From assembly GCA_022478985.1 (NCBI GenBank), contig JAKSZP010014925.1, positions 1-64,000 of the forward strand: a DNA stretch of 64,000 nt, written 5' to 3'. The position numbers were made by a program, and so were the translations under genes. The notes under the pieces are model-generated. The model was not told the origin of the DNA. It searched no databases and was given only the letters and a program-made list of their open reading frames with translations. This stretch comes from Massospora cicadina (lineage: Eukaryota; Entomophthoromycota; Entomophthoromycetes; Entomophthorales; Entomophthoraceae). Shown here one piece after another: positions 12,368 to 24,229 of this stretch. Within the stretch, counting starts at the first letter, position 1, and every line of letters begins with the position of its first letter.

Positions 12368-12845
12368 TGTAAGGAAGTTGATATGACTGGACAATATGCT
12401 ACCCATATTGGCGGATCACAGGAGAGTTGAGATGAGTCTTGAGAGTTACAAAAAGGGGATACACGAATTATATTCAAAGTGAAATGAGAACATTTGGCGA
12501 ATTGATAGGGATCACGCTGAGATTTGATACAAATATTAGCGACTTGAATAGGATATAGAATAAGAAGATACCAAGTTGAGGAAGCATACAGCTGGGGAAT
12601 TGAGGTATAAAGACCTGATGATAGATACAGAGGGGATAGTCGATTAGAAGGAAGAAAAGCGCAGAGAGGTCTGCGAGATATCTAAAATAAAGGAAGGAAT
12701 AAGGGGCAATAGCTCCATATATATTTTATTTAGTTTTTCTCTTAAGGATTGGCGATCCTCATATTGTTTGATTGGGTTGCTCAGTGGCCAAGCCCTGTGT
12801 AAATCCAACTTGGCGGCAGCGGACCTAGACGCTGAGAAATTAACA
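12368..12845 (+). repeat. A 3' LTR
   Basis: Same length as the 5' copy. It starts TGTAAGGAAG and ends AATTAACA, and is followed by the target duplication actga (12846-12850). Confidence 0.9.
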
Positions 12846-12850
12846 ACTGA

Positions 12851-13075
12851 TAAACACTCTTTTTTATATATTGATATAATTTCATCCCTATATATATCCA
12901 GCATCCAGCATCAATAAGCAAGGGGCGTTCTATCCCCTCAGAATCAAGCTGAGATAGCACTTACTTTTGCTTCAAAATCAAATTCAAAGCAAATTTGAAA
13001 TTTAAAATTACAAAAAATCACTGCTTGATTGAGACAATACTTATAAATGTCAATGCTATCAATGCCTAATTCCCC
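12851..13075 (-). pseudogene. H RNase H remnant, N-terminal half
   Basis: On the minus strand the text reads FEFDFEAKVSAISA, then RTPLAY, then IYKKECLS. It parallels FIVQTDASLSAIGAV, RPIAYCS and VTEKECLAV of the family. It runs directly into the A insertion and resumes at 5509, so A split this domain. The first catalytic Asp of TDAS is not preserved at this reading. Confidence 0.6.
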
Positions 13076-14740
13076 AGCTTGGGGTGGTGTGCACCGCCAT
13101 CTGGCATATTTTGGTTGCCACCAAAATACACCCAGGCTGGCTCTGCTAGCCACCTAATGCTACTAAGCGTTATGTCCCCCCTCAGGACTTGGCTAACCAA
13201 CTCACAAGTTCTCAGGCGGTGCTCTGGAGCCTTTTAGTGCTCCCACAGAGGAATTTTCATTTTTGACATCTGGGTCAAATATGGGAACCTCTTCCCATAT
13301 GCAAGTGCAGCTAACATCAAAATAGCCATGGTATTGTTTAAGCCCACCAGCTTCACTGATCTCCACCACCATTAGGGGTATTTAGACCTCAGCTTCCATT
13401 CTGAGGCCAATGCAATGGCAGCATCTAAGCTGCCATAGATTTTTAAATTTATCCCTTTCCCATTGTTTGAACCAAGCTCCTGAATGAGGCCATTTTATTA
13501 GTCCATTTTCTGGTTTACCCTCCCACCTTTCCAAACACCTCCTCCATGAGCTAGTGGAGGGCTTGGCCATTTATGGTGCAGACCTCATGTTGCAAATTGT
13601 GGTTCCAAATGGTTCAGATTGTTTGGCAGGGCCATGCATCTTTGCAACAATCCACCCATTCTATCATGACACCTACCTCACAATTTCACTCACATGGTGA
13701 TCAGATCAGTCACTGATCACCCATTCTGCATGCATTGAGAATAGCCACGCCATTTCCCCTTGTGCTTTGATCTTGATCACTCAAAGCACAAGAGCCATAT
13801 GGTATTTTTTCCACCGCTTCCACATCTCCTTCCTCCAGCGTTGGGTCAGCGGCAAATCAGACCAATTTTTCACTTGGGACTCAATCCTCAAACCCTTAAC
13901 CTCAAAAAACTCTGGTTCTGCTTCCAATGTGACAGCTATTAAAATATATTTTTTTATAAAATTTGAACAATTTGACTGGAAAACGGAATCCTGATTCAGT
14001 GGCTGATACAGATTCAACTGAGCTTCCATGGTCAAAAGTCTGCAACCAATCAGTTCCTTCTACTGCTCCAATTCTGGTGGCTGTCCCAGCGTTGGCTGAG
14101 CTTAATCCATTTGAATGCCTTGACAGATTGATAATAGTGATTAACCATTTATTGTCAAGCCAGATGTTGCTTTGGAGGAGTTTTCATTGATCCTAATTCA
14201 CGCTCTCACTGTTTTCAAGCAAAACCTGATTTTGCTAAATATAGGAATATACATAAAATGGCAGTTGAGGCTGCAGCTTCCCCTGCCAACACCCTACTCT
14301 TCCAGAAACTATATAGAGAAATGGAACCTCTCATGGAGGGTATTACTATCCCAAAATTACCCCATGATTTTGAGGAAGATGCAAAATATAAAATTAAGGA
14401 GCTTTCTTTTGGTGCGAGTCATGCTTGCATCAATGTAGCAAAAACTTCTCTTTTTGATCCCAATTATTCACAAACCCACCAGCGCATCAAGTCATTTATT
14501 TTTGAGCTGCCTCTCATCACTTTTTCTGAGAATCAACTTGCTCAATATATTGAGGCAATGGATACCGCTGGCCTCATAGACAAAGAACCCATAATTATAC
14601 CTCCTTATGCCTCATGTTGCAGATGCTCATACCCCAATGTTGTCCGCCACGGTCTACCAGCTAAAGCGGGAATTAGATAAAAGTTTCCCTAAAGCTTCCA
14701 TATCTTCAGATATAGCTTCCTGTGCTGTTAGATGAAGTTC
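13076..14740 (+). mobile_element. G1: decayed copy of a zinc-knuckle protein element
   Basis: This insert lies between two minus-strand H fragments and is homologous over its length to 37858-39550. Corresponding texts include gggtcaaatatggg (13271) and gggtcaaagatggg (38062), gtggttccaaatgg (13601) and gtggtcccaaatgg (38391), and ttgatcactcaaagc (13773) and tagaccactcaaaac (38569). The zinc-knuckle segment reads LCFDLDHSKHKS; two cysteines are lost relative to G2. A later open frame at 14258-14680 (140 codons) reads AVEAAASPANTLLFQKLYREMEP-like text with counterparts in G2. No polymerase, LTR or terminal repeat is recognised. The edges are set by where the H homology stops. Confidence 0.55.
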
Positions 14741-14759
14741 CATATTAGAAAATTCTTTT

Positions 14760-15755
14760 TAATTCTAATAAACCCTTTGTTTAAACCATTTGCAAATAAA
14801 GATGCTTGTCAGCTCCCCCTTTTGGGTTGGGCACCACTAGCACTAAAAAAAGCCAAGATAGCACTGTCCCTATGGAGAGGAGCGATGCATCCATACAAAG
14901 GTAATAGATGGCTTATCAAAGTTGGGGTACATAAGTATTAGCACTTCCTGATGCAAAGCCTTAGCTTGTCAAAGGCCATCTTACATTCATCCATCCACTA
15001 AAAGTTTACTCCATTTTTGAAAAGGTAAATAAAGTTTACTTATCTACTGAAATTCTTCACATACGGAGGTAGTAGATGACCATCTAAAAACACCTAGATT
15101 TAGTGCTTACTACTTTACTGAGTCATCCATTTGATGGCTTCTATCTTCCCCAGTAGGGGCCATATGCCTTGCTTATCAATGACAAACCTTAGATATTTAA
15201 GCTTCTATAAAATGAAGACACATCTACATGGTTTTTTCTTAAGGTTTTTTTGGCAAGCCAACAGACTACCTCTTCTAAGTGTTGTATGTGTTCATTAAAA
15301 GTTATAGAAAAAATGGTTATATAATCTAGATAAACAAGAGCTTAGGAGATCTAAAATCGTTCAATTTTTTGTTCATAGCTCATTGAAGATTGCATAGCAT
15401 TGCACAGCCCTGGCAGCATACTCAGAGTTGATACGGACCATGTGCAGATATCATCATGCACTTTTCATGTTCCTCATAGAGTAGATCAATAGGAAGGATC
15501 CTGAAATTAAATCTATGACTGGAAATTAATGTGTGCTGCTAAATCAAACTGCACATTGTTGATCCATGATAAAGGATAAGAATCTTTTTTGGTAATATTT
15601 TTAGCCTTCCAGAAATTTATTATAATGCAATAAGAAGCATCCTTCTTATTAAATTAACACTGGGTAGGCCTAAGGGCTCTTGGAGGGTACAAATATAATA
15701 TATTTCAGTAGCTGGCAATCTCACTATTAAAAGCTTCATCTTACACCTTTGAGTG
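14760..15755 (-). pseudogene. H reverse transcriptase and RNase H start
   Basis: The minus strand reads KDASYCIIINFWK and NITKKDSYPLSWIN (RT entry motifs), then YLDYITIF at 15321-15332, where the catalytic YLDD has become YLDY. KLKYLRFVIDKQGI and WMDECKMAFDKL follow, then MYPNFDKP and MDASLLSIGTVLS (RNase H start). The frame on its high-coordinate side joins the H sequence at 32617 across element B. Frameshifts are frequent. Confidence 0.7.
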
Positions 15756-16257
15756 TGTTGGAAAAGTCATATAACTGGACAATAAGCATAAATTATTAGT
15801 GTATCATTGATTATCCGTCAAATATGAGGTAGCACATTTCATATTACAACAATTAATATGTGTCAACGCTAAGCAACCTGACCTCAACCAAATATGGGAA
15901 ATTTCTGGAACTCACAATAGAAAGATGAGAGCAATGAGATTAGAGAAGTTGAGTATCTGCGCAGATTTGCCAAATAGTTGCCCGAGATATGAGTGAGAAA
16001 TTGGAGAGATGAGAAAAGAAAGGAGGTCTTTGATTAATCACATGTAGTGAATTCTACGTTGTAGTTGGAAGATTAACGTTAGTGGACTCTGCCGTTATCA
16101 TTAAATATAGTGCGCGCTGAAGCTGTTGGATTTATTTTAAGTTATTTTAAATGTTTAAAGAATGGAAATATCTATCTTATCTTTCTATTGCATTATTGGA
16201 CTCCATACTGTGCAACTTTTTGGCAAATCTAAACCAATTCCAACAGATTTTATTCTA
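15756..16257 (+). repeat. B 5' LTR
   Basis: It starts TGTTGGAAAAG. Long matches to the 3' copy include aggaggtctttgattaatca (16022 and 23214) and gaattctacgttgtagttgg (16050 and 23241). The decayed end runs directly into the primer-binding site. Confidence 0.8.
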
Positions 16258-16279
16258 TGATACTCACTATAAGGGTCCC
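16258..16279 (+). other. B primer-binding site, decayed
   Basis: The sequence tgatactcactataagggtc corresponds to the lineage site TGG-x-GCTCACTACAGGGG with several transitions. Confidence 0.5.
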
Positions 16280-16299
16280 GCTGATCCAACCAAAAAATC

Positions 16300-17960
16300 C
16301 CAGTTTTCCAAAACATGGAACATCCTGTTAGCACTGACAGAAAACCATCACAGTCATCCAAGTTAGCGCAGTGTGTTGACATTAAGCTCACTTTGTGTAC
16401 AATATGCCAAACCCATGACAAGCCTTTTCATGAGCGTAAATTGGCAATGCATCAGTTTAAAGTATTGTTCAGTCAGCTACGTGTTCTCAATTGATTGAAT
16501 TGACAATTAGCAAACTTATTTTATGTCGCAATTGGGCAACTACATGAGGTGGGTAAGCAAGTAAAGGGTACCTCATATCCCCAAAGTCCCTGTGGGAAAG
16601 CTGACGAGCAAATCAGGGATGATAGCAAAGGATAGTGGCAGTAAAGTAGTTGCATAGTTGAGAAAGGTGCAGCAGAACTATTTGCCGCTCAAGAAGATAG
16701 CAAGAGTCAGTACACATCTAGCGGAATCTCAGAGGATAATTATTATTGCCAAAAAAGAGCTCCTAACGTTTTTTCCATGCTGCAAGTCGAAGAGCTCTAG
16801 GATGCTTTAAACACTGCTAATAAGCCAAGCTCCACTATTTCTACTATGCCCTCCCCTCGCCAAGAAGAAAGTATGGCCCCCATAATTGCCCCAGTTTGCT
16901 CCAAAGATTGTGGCTTTGAGCAAAATGAGAACGTATGCATTGACAACTTGCCTCAATTTAATTGGGATGGAAAAATGCATGGATTTTTCAAATGATTTGA
17001 GTTTGTAGTGGAAGGAGCGTTTAACTGCTGTAAGTCTAAGCTGCTGATCTCTATTCTTAACGTTAAAAGCGCTGATCAAGACCTGCTATCTGAGAGATAG
17101 TTCTGTCAACTTCCAAGAGATTAAAGATACCATGCTAAGATTGTTTAGGGGCATAGAAAAATGTCCCAACAAAAGAATGATTTTTTAACAATAAGAACAG
17201 AAGACCGAGACTCTGATGGCGTTTGCTTATCAGTTTACCTTGGAGGCGTATGTCTTAGTGGGAGCATGTACGCTAACTGAGGTCATTGTGGGAATTGCAG
17301 TGACCTCGGCAGTAAAGACCCACCACAAATTATTCAATGCTATGGCGCCCATCCTGCAAGAGGATGTTTCCCTGCTCAAAATCGTCTATTATTTTGCATA
17401 AATTAGAAGCAACGTTTAGCCCTCCTAACAATAATTGGAAGCCTGCAATGGCCCCTGTGGTGCCTCCCTCCTCAAGCTGCTTAAGCTGGCTTTCCTCAAT
17501 AATGTTGAACAATCCCCATTCATCATATAGCTATCCACCTCTTTCCCATCTGAAATTCAATCTTGAGGCCAACCCTCACCTGGACCTTCTATTAATACTC
17601 AGGCTGAGACCACTCTGGAGTAGCTTGTACACTTGTGGTCATTTTAGGCATATTGCTTTATAATGCTTATTAAGAAGCAAGTTTATGTCATGCAGTTAAG
17701 CCAGTATGAGCAGGGAAAAGATAAAGCAGAGTAGAAAAGCGACCCTCTACTTCCGCTGGTTTTACTACCTCAGTACCAACTTTTCCAGATGAGCTGCTTT
17801 CTGCCAAGGCCCTCTGATTTGACAAAGTCTTATTATACCAGCAACTGGCTGACGATGAGCACATGTTGACTTGTGTTTGAGCCAAAGAAGCCACCATGGA
17901 GGAGGGCTACCAGGAGATCAGTAAGTCTTATGCATGTCAAATTGTAGAGCACGCCACCTC
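16300..17960 (+). pseudogene. gag: B gag remnant
   Basis: The capsid region at about 16930-17400 reads LPQFNWDGKMHGFFK, VVEGAFN and KLLISILNVKSADQ. It matches LPPF.CNG, VEGATDQ and KLLLSTLDLESADQ of A. The knuckle position near 17610-17670 keeps CGHFRHIALxC (CX4HX4C), with the usual His present. Stops occur after FFK and in several later places. This copy is more decayed than the gag of A or E. Confidence 0.6.
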
Positions 17961-18139
17961 TGCAAACTTCAACCTTCATCAGATGCACCCTTGCTGAGGG
18001 GGTAAATGTCGCAATCCTGGTAGATGCAATCATTAAAGAGTACCTTAAGGTCAGGGTAAGTGTTATGCAGTTCCAGAAAAAAAGAGATTCCATGGACGTT
18101 CATATAATAAGCAACTAAAATTCTGCTTATTTTGAATGT

Positions 18140-18625
18140 ATGTATTGTGACATTTTTGTTGTAAAAATAAAGTTTGCATGATTATAGACAACGGAGATCC
18201 AGTTAATATAGTTTACATTATGTTGATAGCCAAGTTACCACTGAAACCTGATGTGGAACACCGGATGGTATATGGGACTTCTGAGGTGGCATGCTTTGTC
18301 TCGTTAGGGCTTATAGTGATGCCTTTACAGCTGGGTCAATTTCCATGTCAGCACCGACAATTGTTTTACCTGTTATAAATATTCTATGCTGATAGTAGCA
18401 GCCTTCATTGGCCATTTGGTGTGGCTGTCAATAAAGCTAAGGTGGTCTTTAAAATCTTGGGACAGCAGATTCTGGTTTATTTTAATTCCAACGTTGTGCC
18501 CCAAGATTTTACCTGGATGGGTCAAGTTAATCTTGCGTACAGTGATGGGGTAATCCTTGTCTACTATCAGCATTTGGAAAACAAAACCAAGGTTCTCCCA
18601 CACCAGATATATGTGTACCAAGGGC
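18140..18625 (+). pseudogene. B protease remnant
   Basis: The frame 18178-18378 reads MIIDNGDPVNIVY, with the active-site loop D-S/T-G changed to D-N-G, then AKLPLKPDVEHRMVYG as in E. A second frame at 18421-18636 covers the linker to the dUTPase-like part. Confidence 0.65.
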
Positions 18626-18654
18626 TACCGCTTTGATCCGCTGCTGCCTCATCA

Positions 18655-18880
18655 TTTCCCTTTGGCCACCAAGTGTTAGTAGACATAGAGTTAGAGATTG
18701 AGGTCCCAAATGGGCTGTATGGTAAGATTCTCAACCCTTATCAGCAATTGCGATTTAAAGCTAATGTGGATCCAGGAATATTCTTACCTGGGCACAGGGA
18801 AATCAAAATGTTATAAGCAATCTACAAAAAGGACTGCTGAGGATCTGGAGACAACAGGTAGCAGCATATCTTCATTTGAT
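18655..18880 (+). pseudogene. B dUTPase-like segment
   Basis: It reads FGHQVLVDIELEIEVPNGLYG, broken here into its motifs GHQVLV, EIEVPNGLYG, LNPYQQL and VDPGIFLPGHREIKML. The order matches the same block of A, D and E. The catalytic RSGLA position reads PYQQLRF. A stop follows REIKML. Confidence 0.45.
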
Positions 18881-19049
18881 TACAGTATTTAAGGACCTCC
18901 ATTTCCACAAGTTTAGGCCACTGGATGAATTTGGCTATCTCATTGAACCCCAGTCCAGCGTAATGACGTTGATATCATTAGAAAATCTAACAGGTTATTG
19001 AAATAGCAAAACAATCATGAAGTAGTTTTAAATGCAGAATATTAAAGCA

Positions 19050-19900
19050 AATGCAGCTGATGATCATGATCTCGGATGCTCCTGTTGCGCTGTTCATTGG
19101 GTGGATAGCCGGGATTATCCTCACATTTAATCTCAGTCAATCCACTGCTCTCAGATCATGGAAGAGGTAATTTCTGTTGAAATAAGGAAACTGCTTGAGC
19201 ATGGAATTTTAAGACCATCTAAAAGTCCCTGAGCTTCACCTGTATTGATTGTTAAAAAGAGGGATGACAAAAACTGGGCAGTAATCAACTACCAAAAGCT
19301 GAACTTTATCAACAAAAAGGAATTGTATCTGCTGCCATATATTGATGACGTGTTACTTCAAAAGGGATGGTCTCGCTATTTATAAGCTATGTACATAATC
19401 TTGGGGTACTGGCAGATTGAGCTGCCCACATTGAAAAGAGAAAAGAGTGTTATGGTCACCTCTAGTAGTTTATTTCAGCCCACCTGTATGCCGCAGGGGA
19501 TGTGTAACATCCTATCTACGTTCTAAGGGCTAAGGACACTATTCTAGGTGATCTCAAGCTGTTGTGTGTACTGGTGTACCTAGATGACATTAACTTTTTT
19601 TCATGAACGTTTTTAGAGCACCATGATTATTTTGAAAAGGTATTCCAACAGCTCGCAGAAGTCACAAAAAATTAAGCCATGCAATTTCCACTTCATTAAG
19701 GATCAACCAGAATATCTCAGGTTTTTAATAGATGCTATGGTACTCATACCACAACTAGCAAAACCAGAAGCCGTCTGAAGAACGACCCAAACCAGCACCA
19801 TGTGGTAAATAGAGCTGTTTTTAGGAATGTGCGGATATTAAAAACAGTTTATTACCAAATTTAGATGCATAGGAGCCTCTATATTCGAGCTCCTATGTTA
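19050..19900 (+). pseudogene. B reverse transcriptase
   Basis: Visible motifs are LIVKKRDDKNWAVINYQKLN (near 19240-19300), ILGYWQIELP (near 19398), SLFQPTCMPQGMCN (near 19465) and YLDDINFF, with YLDD at 19577-19588. Frameshifts are frequent, but the catalytic Asp pair is intact. Confidence 0.75.
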
Positions 19901-20370
19901 AACACTGTTTTTGAGTGGACAGAATGGTGGCAGAATGACTTTGATGCTCTCAGAATGACGTTGTCTAATGACCAAGTATTCTAATATCCAATCTTGAGAA
20001 GGAGTTCATCTTCCAAACAAACGCTTTTCGTTCTGCCAATGGAGCATGATTGTCCCAAATGGATGACAAGTGTGTAGGGCACCCTTTCACTTGCTGTAGC
20101 TGGGGGTTTAGACTGTCAAAAGAAGAATTACATAGTGACTGAATGATAATGCTTAGCTTTGATATATACTGATAAGAAGTTCAAGGTATACCTTCATGGG
20201 GTAAAATTCAATGTTGTGACTGACCACGTTTTGATTCCTTAGTTGCATAATCGTGAGAGCTGGAGGGACGACTGCTCAATAAGACCTTAAGCTTCAGGCC
20301 TACAATTTTGAAACACTGCATTGTCCCGGTGCAAAACATCAGAATGCAAACTGTTTATCTCAGCTAGAAA
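19901..20370 (+). pseudogene. B RNase H remnant
   Basis: Pieces include FIFQTNAFRSAN (the TDAS position changed to TNAF), CLALIYTDKKFKVYLHGVKFNVVTD and YNFETLHCPGAKHQNANCLSQL. They follow the same order as in E. The first catalytic Asp is lost. Confidence 0.65.
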
Positions 20371-21560
20371 CAACCACTATAATGGTAGATTTGGGTGATT
20401 TATTAAAAAAACGATCAGTGGCTAATAAGATGATGAGCCACCTCAAGTTACTGGCACTAGATGGGATGAAGGCTGATACTTTATGGAAAGATGGCAAGTT
20501 ATATAAGTGGATATTGAATATACGCTCATCTTCTTAATATCCTCTGCTCAAATGGCTTTTATTTTGAGAAAACATAAGGCAGTAGCCCACAAAAGGCTAT
20601 GAAAAAAGTTAGAGTTCCTGCAACCACATTATTATTGAGAGAGTATGCACTTAAATGTACTAGAAGTGATCTATTGTCGCCACTTTTGCCAAATAGCAAA
20701 GCCAATTCACCAGAAGACCTCTTATTAGTTGGTGAAGCGCTGGTTCACTTGGAACACTGTGTCCATTGATTTTGTGGGGCCCTTACTGATGGGCATGAAT
20801 TGCTCCAAGTATATCCTGGTAGCAATAGACCATCTAACCAGGTGATTAGATGACAGGCAATAAGGGATCTGGGGGCGGTCACCACAGCTAAATTCACAAT
20901 GGAGTGTATATAAGCAGCATGGCTGCCCGCAGTCCATAATTACTGACAACAGAACCACCTTCACCTCACACATTCTCCTTAAGTTAAACTAATGGCCATC
21001 CATGGGGCTCTAACATCCCCATACCATCCTGAGTCAAACAGAATGGCTAAAAGGCTTAATGGAACACTGGTAATATACTCTGGAAGCGAGTGACAAAATA
21101 GAATGTCAGATTGGACTACCATTCTTTCCATCACCATATTTACATATAGAATTAATAATCATTATACAACTGGATTGAACCCTATTCAGCTGCCTTATGG
21201 AAGGCACCCATCTCTGCCTGCATTACTTTACTCCTTCGTAAAAGATACTGACAGAATAGATCTGCATCTCTACTTGACAGCTTTGATGTTTATGCTAATC
21301 AAGCTCTAGACTGGAGCATACTTAACCAGCCTGCCTAAAAAGATCAAAAATCACAATTCTGATAATGTAAGGAGTAGTGGACTTCCACATTTCACATTAT
21401 GTGAGCATGTTCTCTTCCATGACCAGCATGTTCTTGTAAGTTGTAATAATTTAGCTAGTATCTTAATTGCCCTTTTAAGATAATATAGAAAACTGGGGTA
21501 GATGTCTATACAATCAAAGACCCAGTAAGCAGTCAGATTAGCAGCTAAGTGCACACTAAG
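20371..21560 (+). pseudogene. B integrase remnant
   Basis: The core contains NTVSIDFVGPLLMGMNCSKY (first Asp), YILVAIDHLTR and SIITDNRTTFTS (second Asp intact). The later piece at 21103-21309 reads NPIQLPYGRHPSLPALLYS, the conserved post-core region. Stops and indels separate the parts. Confidence 0.7.
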
Positions 21561-21571
21561 TTTGAGGCTTT

Positions 21572-21572
21572 A

Positions 21573-21623
<51 letters not shown>

Positions 21624-21635
21624 TAATAATAATAT
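21572..21635 (+). repeat. AAT trinucleotide microsatellite in B
   Basis: About 20 nearly perfect AAT/ATA units lie just after the integrase remnant of B. They mark the start of the roughly 1.3-kb interval before the 3' LTR. Confidence 0.95.
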
Positions 21636-21639
21636 AAAA

Positions 21640-22759
21640 AGAAAGATAATGAGAAGAAAAGTATACCAAAGATGAGCCCAAGTTTTACTATAGAAGAAAA
21701 CCAATATACTGCTGATCAGGCTGCCCATATATACCATCTCACCCCTCTGCTTATTACAGTGGAACTTGTGCTTTGACAGTTGGGAGCCACGGATTATTTT
21801 TTTGTCTTTCACTTGGTAGGGGGCACAGTTTTCCAAGTATTTTTAGGGACTGATTGGGAAGTAGAGGTTGCATTATTGGTTGGGAGAGTGTCAGTATTAT
21901 TACAGAGGAAGACATGACAGCATCATAAGGAGAAGAAACAGTGGATATACTGGGTGAGGGAGTAGTACTGTGAATCTGGTGTAGGAGTCAGGGAAGGGAC
22001 AACTTGACCTGGAAATTGAAGTAAATGCTCACTTGGCCACCAGGAGCAAGGTTCACAAACACATCTGATGGAGGTCACAGGATAACAAGGAGTACATGAC
22101 AAAGGGGAAAAAAGTTGGAGCAGAACGCAAATGGAGAAATTGGTTCCATATCAAGGCAAGATGGAAGCGCGAATGACAGAAAGCTTATGAGGAAGTCATA
22201 TATGGTAAGTAGGCATGGGAAAAAGGAGCGGATGATGAATATTCTTCTTGATTATCCCACTCCAGGATCTTCCAATGGTGTGCTATCAACTAATCTAACT
22301 TGTTTTGGAGGACAAGAAAACCATGTTCCCCTGAGTGCCACTATAAGAAGGTTCTGGCTCTCAACATTGGCATCCAGAGCTGCAAATGAGGCGGACACCC
22401 CAGAATGCTTACAAATTTGTTGTTTTGGAAGTTCACCTCCAGTGAGAAAAAGTGGATTGGAGCACAGGTAAAGGACCCTAACCACCTGTCTAGAACCCAT
22501 TGCATAAAACATAACAATGTCAGACTGCTAGTACCTCTGGATGTGGCTCATCAATAAAGGGTAGTACTAGATGGCTGAAGCCAGCCGTAAGGAGCCAGGC
22601 TGCTTTGAGAAACAAAGGGCAACTGATCCGCAACCCACCCCAGCACAACTGCGCCACAAAATCACTGAAGGGCGCATGCCGGAACATCATATAGTCAACA
22701 AATTCAGAAAGGAGCTCCTTCCAACCTAAGACAGTCATGTCATCTACCTCAGGCGCCAT
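21640..22759 (-). pseudogene. Antisense reading frame in B between integrase and 3' LTR
   Basis: On the minus strand a frame opens at 22759 (MAPEVDDMTVLGWKEL) and runs 79 codons. A second frame at 22512-22252 (86 codons) begins MFYAMGSRQVVRVLYL, and together they look like one protein with one frameshift. Further down, proline- and threonine-rich text follows in decayed form (VVPSLTPTP, NNTDTLPTNNATSTSQ). I recognise no family. The position and strand match the antisense frame of D, and some plant Ty3/Gypsy elements are known to carry antisense extra frames. It could instead be chance open frames in decayed DNA. Confidence 0.35.
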
Positions 22760-22929
22760 TTATAGTTTTGAATAAGTAGGAATTGGGGAAGGGGAATTCT
22801 ATCTTGGTAGCCACACTCACGGAATACCACACTTAAAGAAATTATTTCAGGGCTTAAGTGTTCAGTTGTTTTAAGAACTGGAATGCATCAGATGAGCAAA
22901 GGAAGAAAATGCGCTGAAGACTCATCATC

Positions 22930-22947
22930 CAGTCAAGGAAGGATTAA
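22930..22947 (+). other. B polypurine tract
   Basis: The text cagtcaaggaaggattaa lies directly before TG of the 3' LTR and shares the form of the A, D and E tracts. Confidence 0.6.
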
Positions 22948-23260
22948 TGTCAGTAGTTTTTATTGCTGGATGATAAGCCTATAACAATGGCAGATTACCA
23001 GTTATCTGTAAAGTCAGGGTAACACATTTTAATATCACCACAATTCAATATAGATTGATGTTAAGTGATTTAACCTTGGCCAGTATGGGGATTTAGCCAG
23101 AACTCCAATTAATGAGATGAGAACGATGAGAGTTAGAAAATCTGAGTAGCTGCGCAGATGAGCCAAAGAGGTGCCAGAGATATAAGTGAGAAAAGGAAGA
23201 GATGAGAAAAAAAGGAGGTCTTTGATTAATCATACTTAGTGAATTCTACGTTGTAGTTGG
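22948..23260 (+). repeat. B 3' LTR, left part
   Basis: It starts TGTCAGTAG and matches the 5' LTR up to gttgtagttgg, where D begins. The last five bases, gttgg, are the target duplicated by D. Confidence 0.85.
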
Positions 23261-24139
23261 TGTTGAGTAATTGAATGGACCTAATCATTGGATAATTGAT
23301 AGGGACATAATAATGTTAAAATAATTCATCTATTATGGAACATATCAGATATCAGTGATTATGGATCAAGTATATCCTAGCTTATGAGAAGCTTAGGTGC
23401 AGCGGCCTAACAATTTCACTAATAATATTTGACTATGATGACATGGGCTTAAGGGCTTTGTTGGTTAGTCCGGACTTAACATTAGTTTTGACTTAAGGAA
23501 TTGGGCATGTGGGCTTTGTTGGTCTATATCAAAATTAGTTTTTAATGTTGGTCGAGTTTTTGATTAAATTAATTACCAATTGATGATATGAATTGCATTT
23601 GCATGTGCCGCCAATTGCTTGTGAAAGAGAATAGTTTCATCTATTTGCAGACGTGTCTGAAACGCCTCTTGAGAATATTGACATTATTTACACCAAACCT
23701 GAGGCTGTGCGAGATGCTCTAAGTTGAAGTATATGTAGACCCTCAGTTAAAAATTTTACGTGTTCCTCTGGCCAAGTGCCTTGAAAATGAGATGTCATGG
23801 GTAAGACTTGGTTAACATTGAACCCTATAAAATATACAAGTTGATATTATTAAAACACAATCAACTATTACCACTAGTTTATAGTTTAACTTATAAGCTT
23901 TTTGTGTTTAATACTTTAAATTGTTTTAAGCCAAGGATCTACTTAGGATCAGTAAGATCAGGGCAGCGTGTCATCATCCAAGTAATGACAGGGGAATAAA
24001 AAATTGAATTGCTATTACCAAGGAGCTATATCTTGACTATAGTCACAATCTAGTCTATTATCATCATATGGTAGATGTACAAAACCCTATCACACTGCAG
24101 AAGAAGAACCAGCCATCTAAAGAGGACAAAAATTCAACA
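23261..24139 (+). repeat. D 5' LTR
   Basis: It starts TGTTGAGTAATTG and ends TTCAACA. It matches 31540-32421 throughout. A short frame near 23660 has a counterpart in the 3' copy at 31867-32100. Its presence in both LTRs follows from LTR duplication and is not evidence of a gene. Confidence 0.92.
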
Positions 24140-24141
24140 AG

Positions 24142-24158
24142 TGGCGCTCATGGCTGGG
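24142..24158 (+). other. D primer-binding site
   Basis: TGGCGCTCATGGCTGGG begins two bases after the LTR end. TGGCGCTCA is the best-preserved form of the site shared with A, B, E and H. Confidence 0.6.
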
Positions 24159-24229
24159 AACTCAGATGATGACCATGCTGAGCAGGGGAGCAATCTCAAT
24201 CAATTATTTAGAACCATCACCGGGCCCAA

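Larger units (their letters stand above)
5510..12845 (+). mobile_element. Element A: near full-length Ty3/Gypsy retrotransposon, inactivated
   Basis: The element is 7,336 bases between TG and CA ends. Its parts in order are a 478-bp LTR, primer-binding site, gag with a coiled-coil stretch and zinc knuckle, protease, dUTPase-like segment, RT with intact YLDD, RNase H, integrase, purine tract and a 478-bp LTR. A near-perfect 5-bp target duplication flanks it. It sits inside the RNase H of the oppositely oriented element H. The two LTRs differ at roughly 15% of positions over the first 150 bases (counted by eye), so the insertion is old. Internal stops and frameshifts prevent a polyprotein. Confidence 0.85.

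Noticed and set aside
21570..21836. 88-codon minus-strand frame ending in a poly-leucine tail
   Set aside because: The leucine run is only the translation of the AAT microsatellite.
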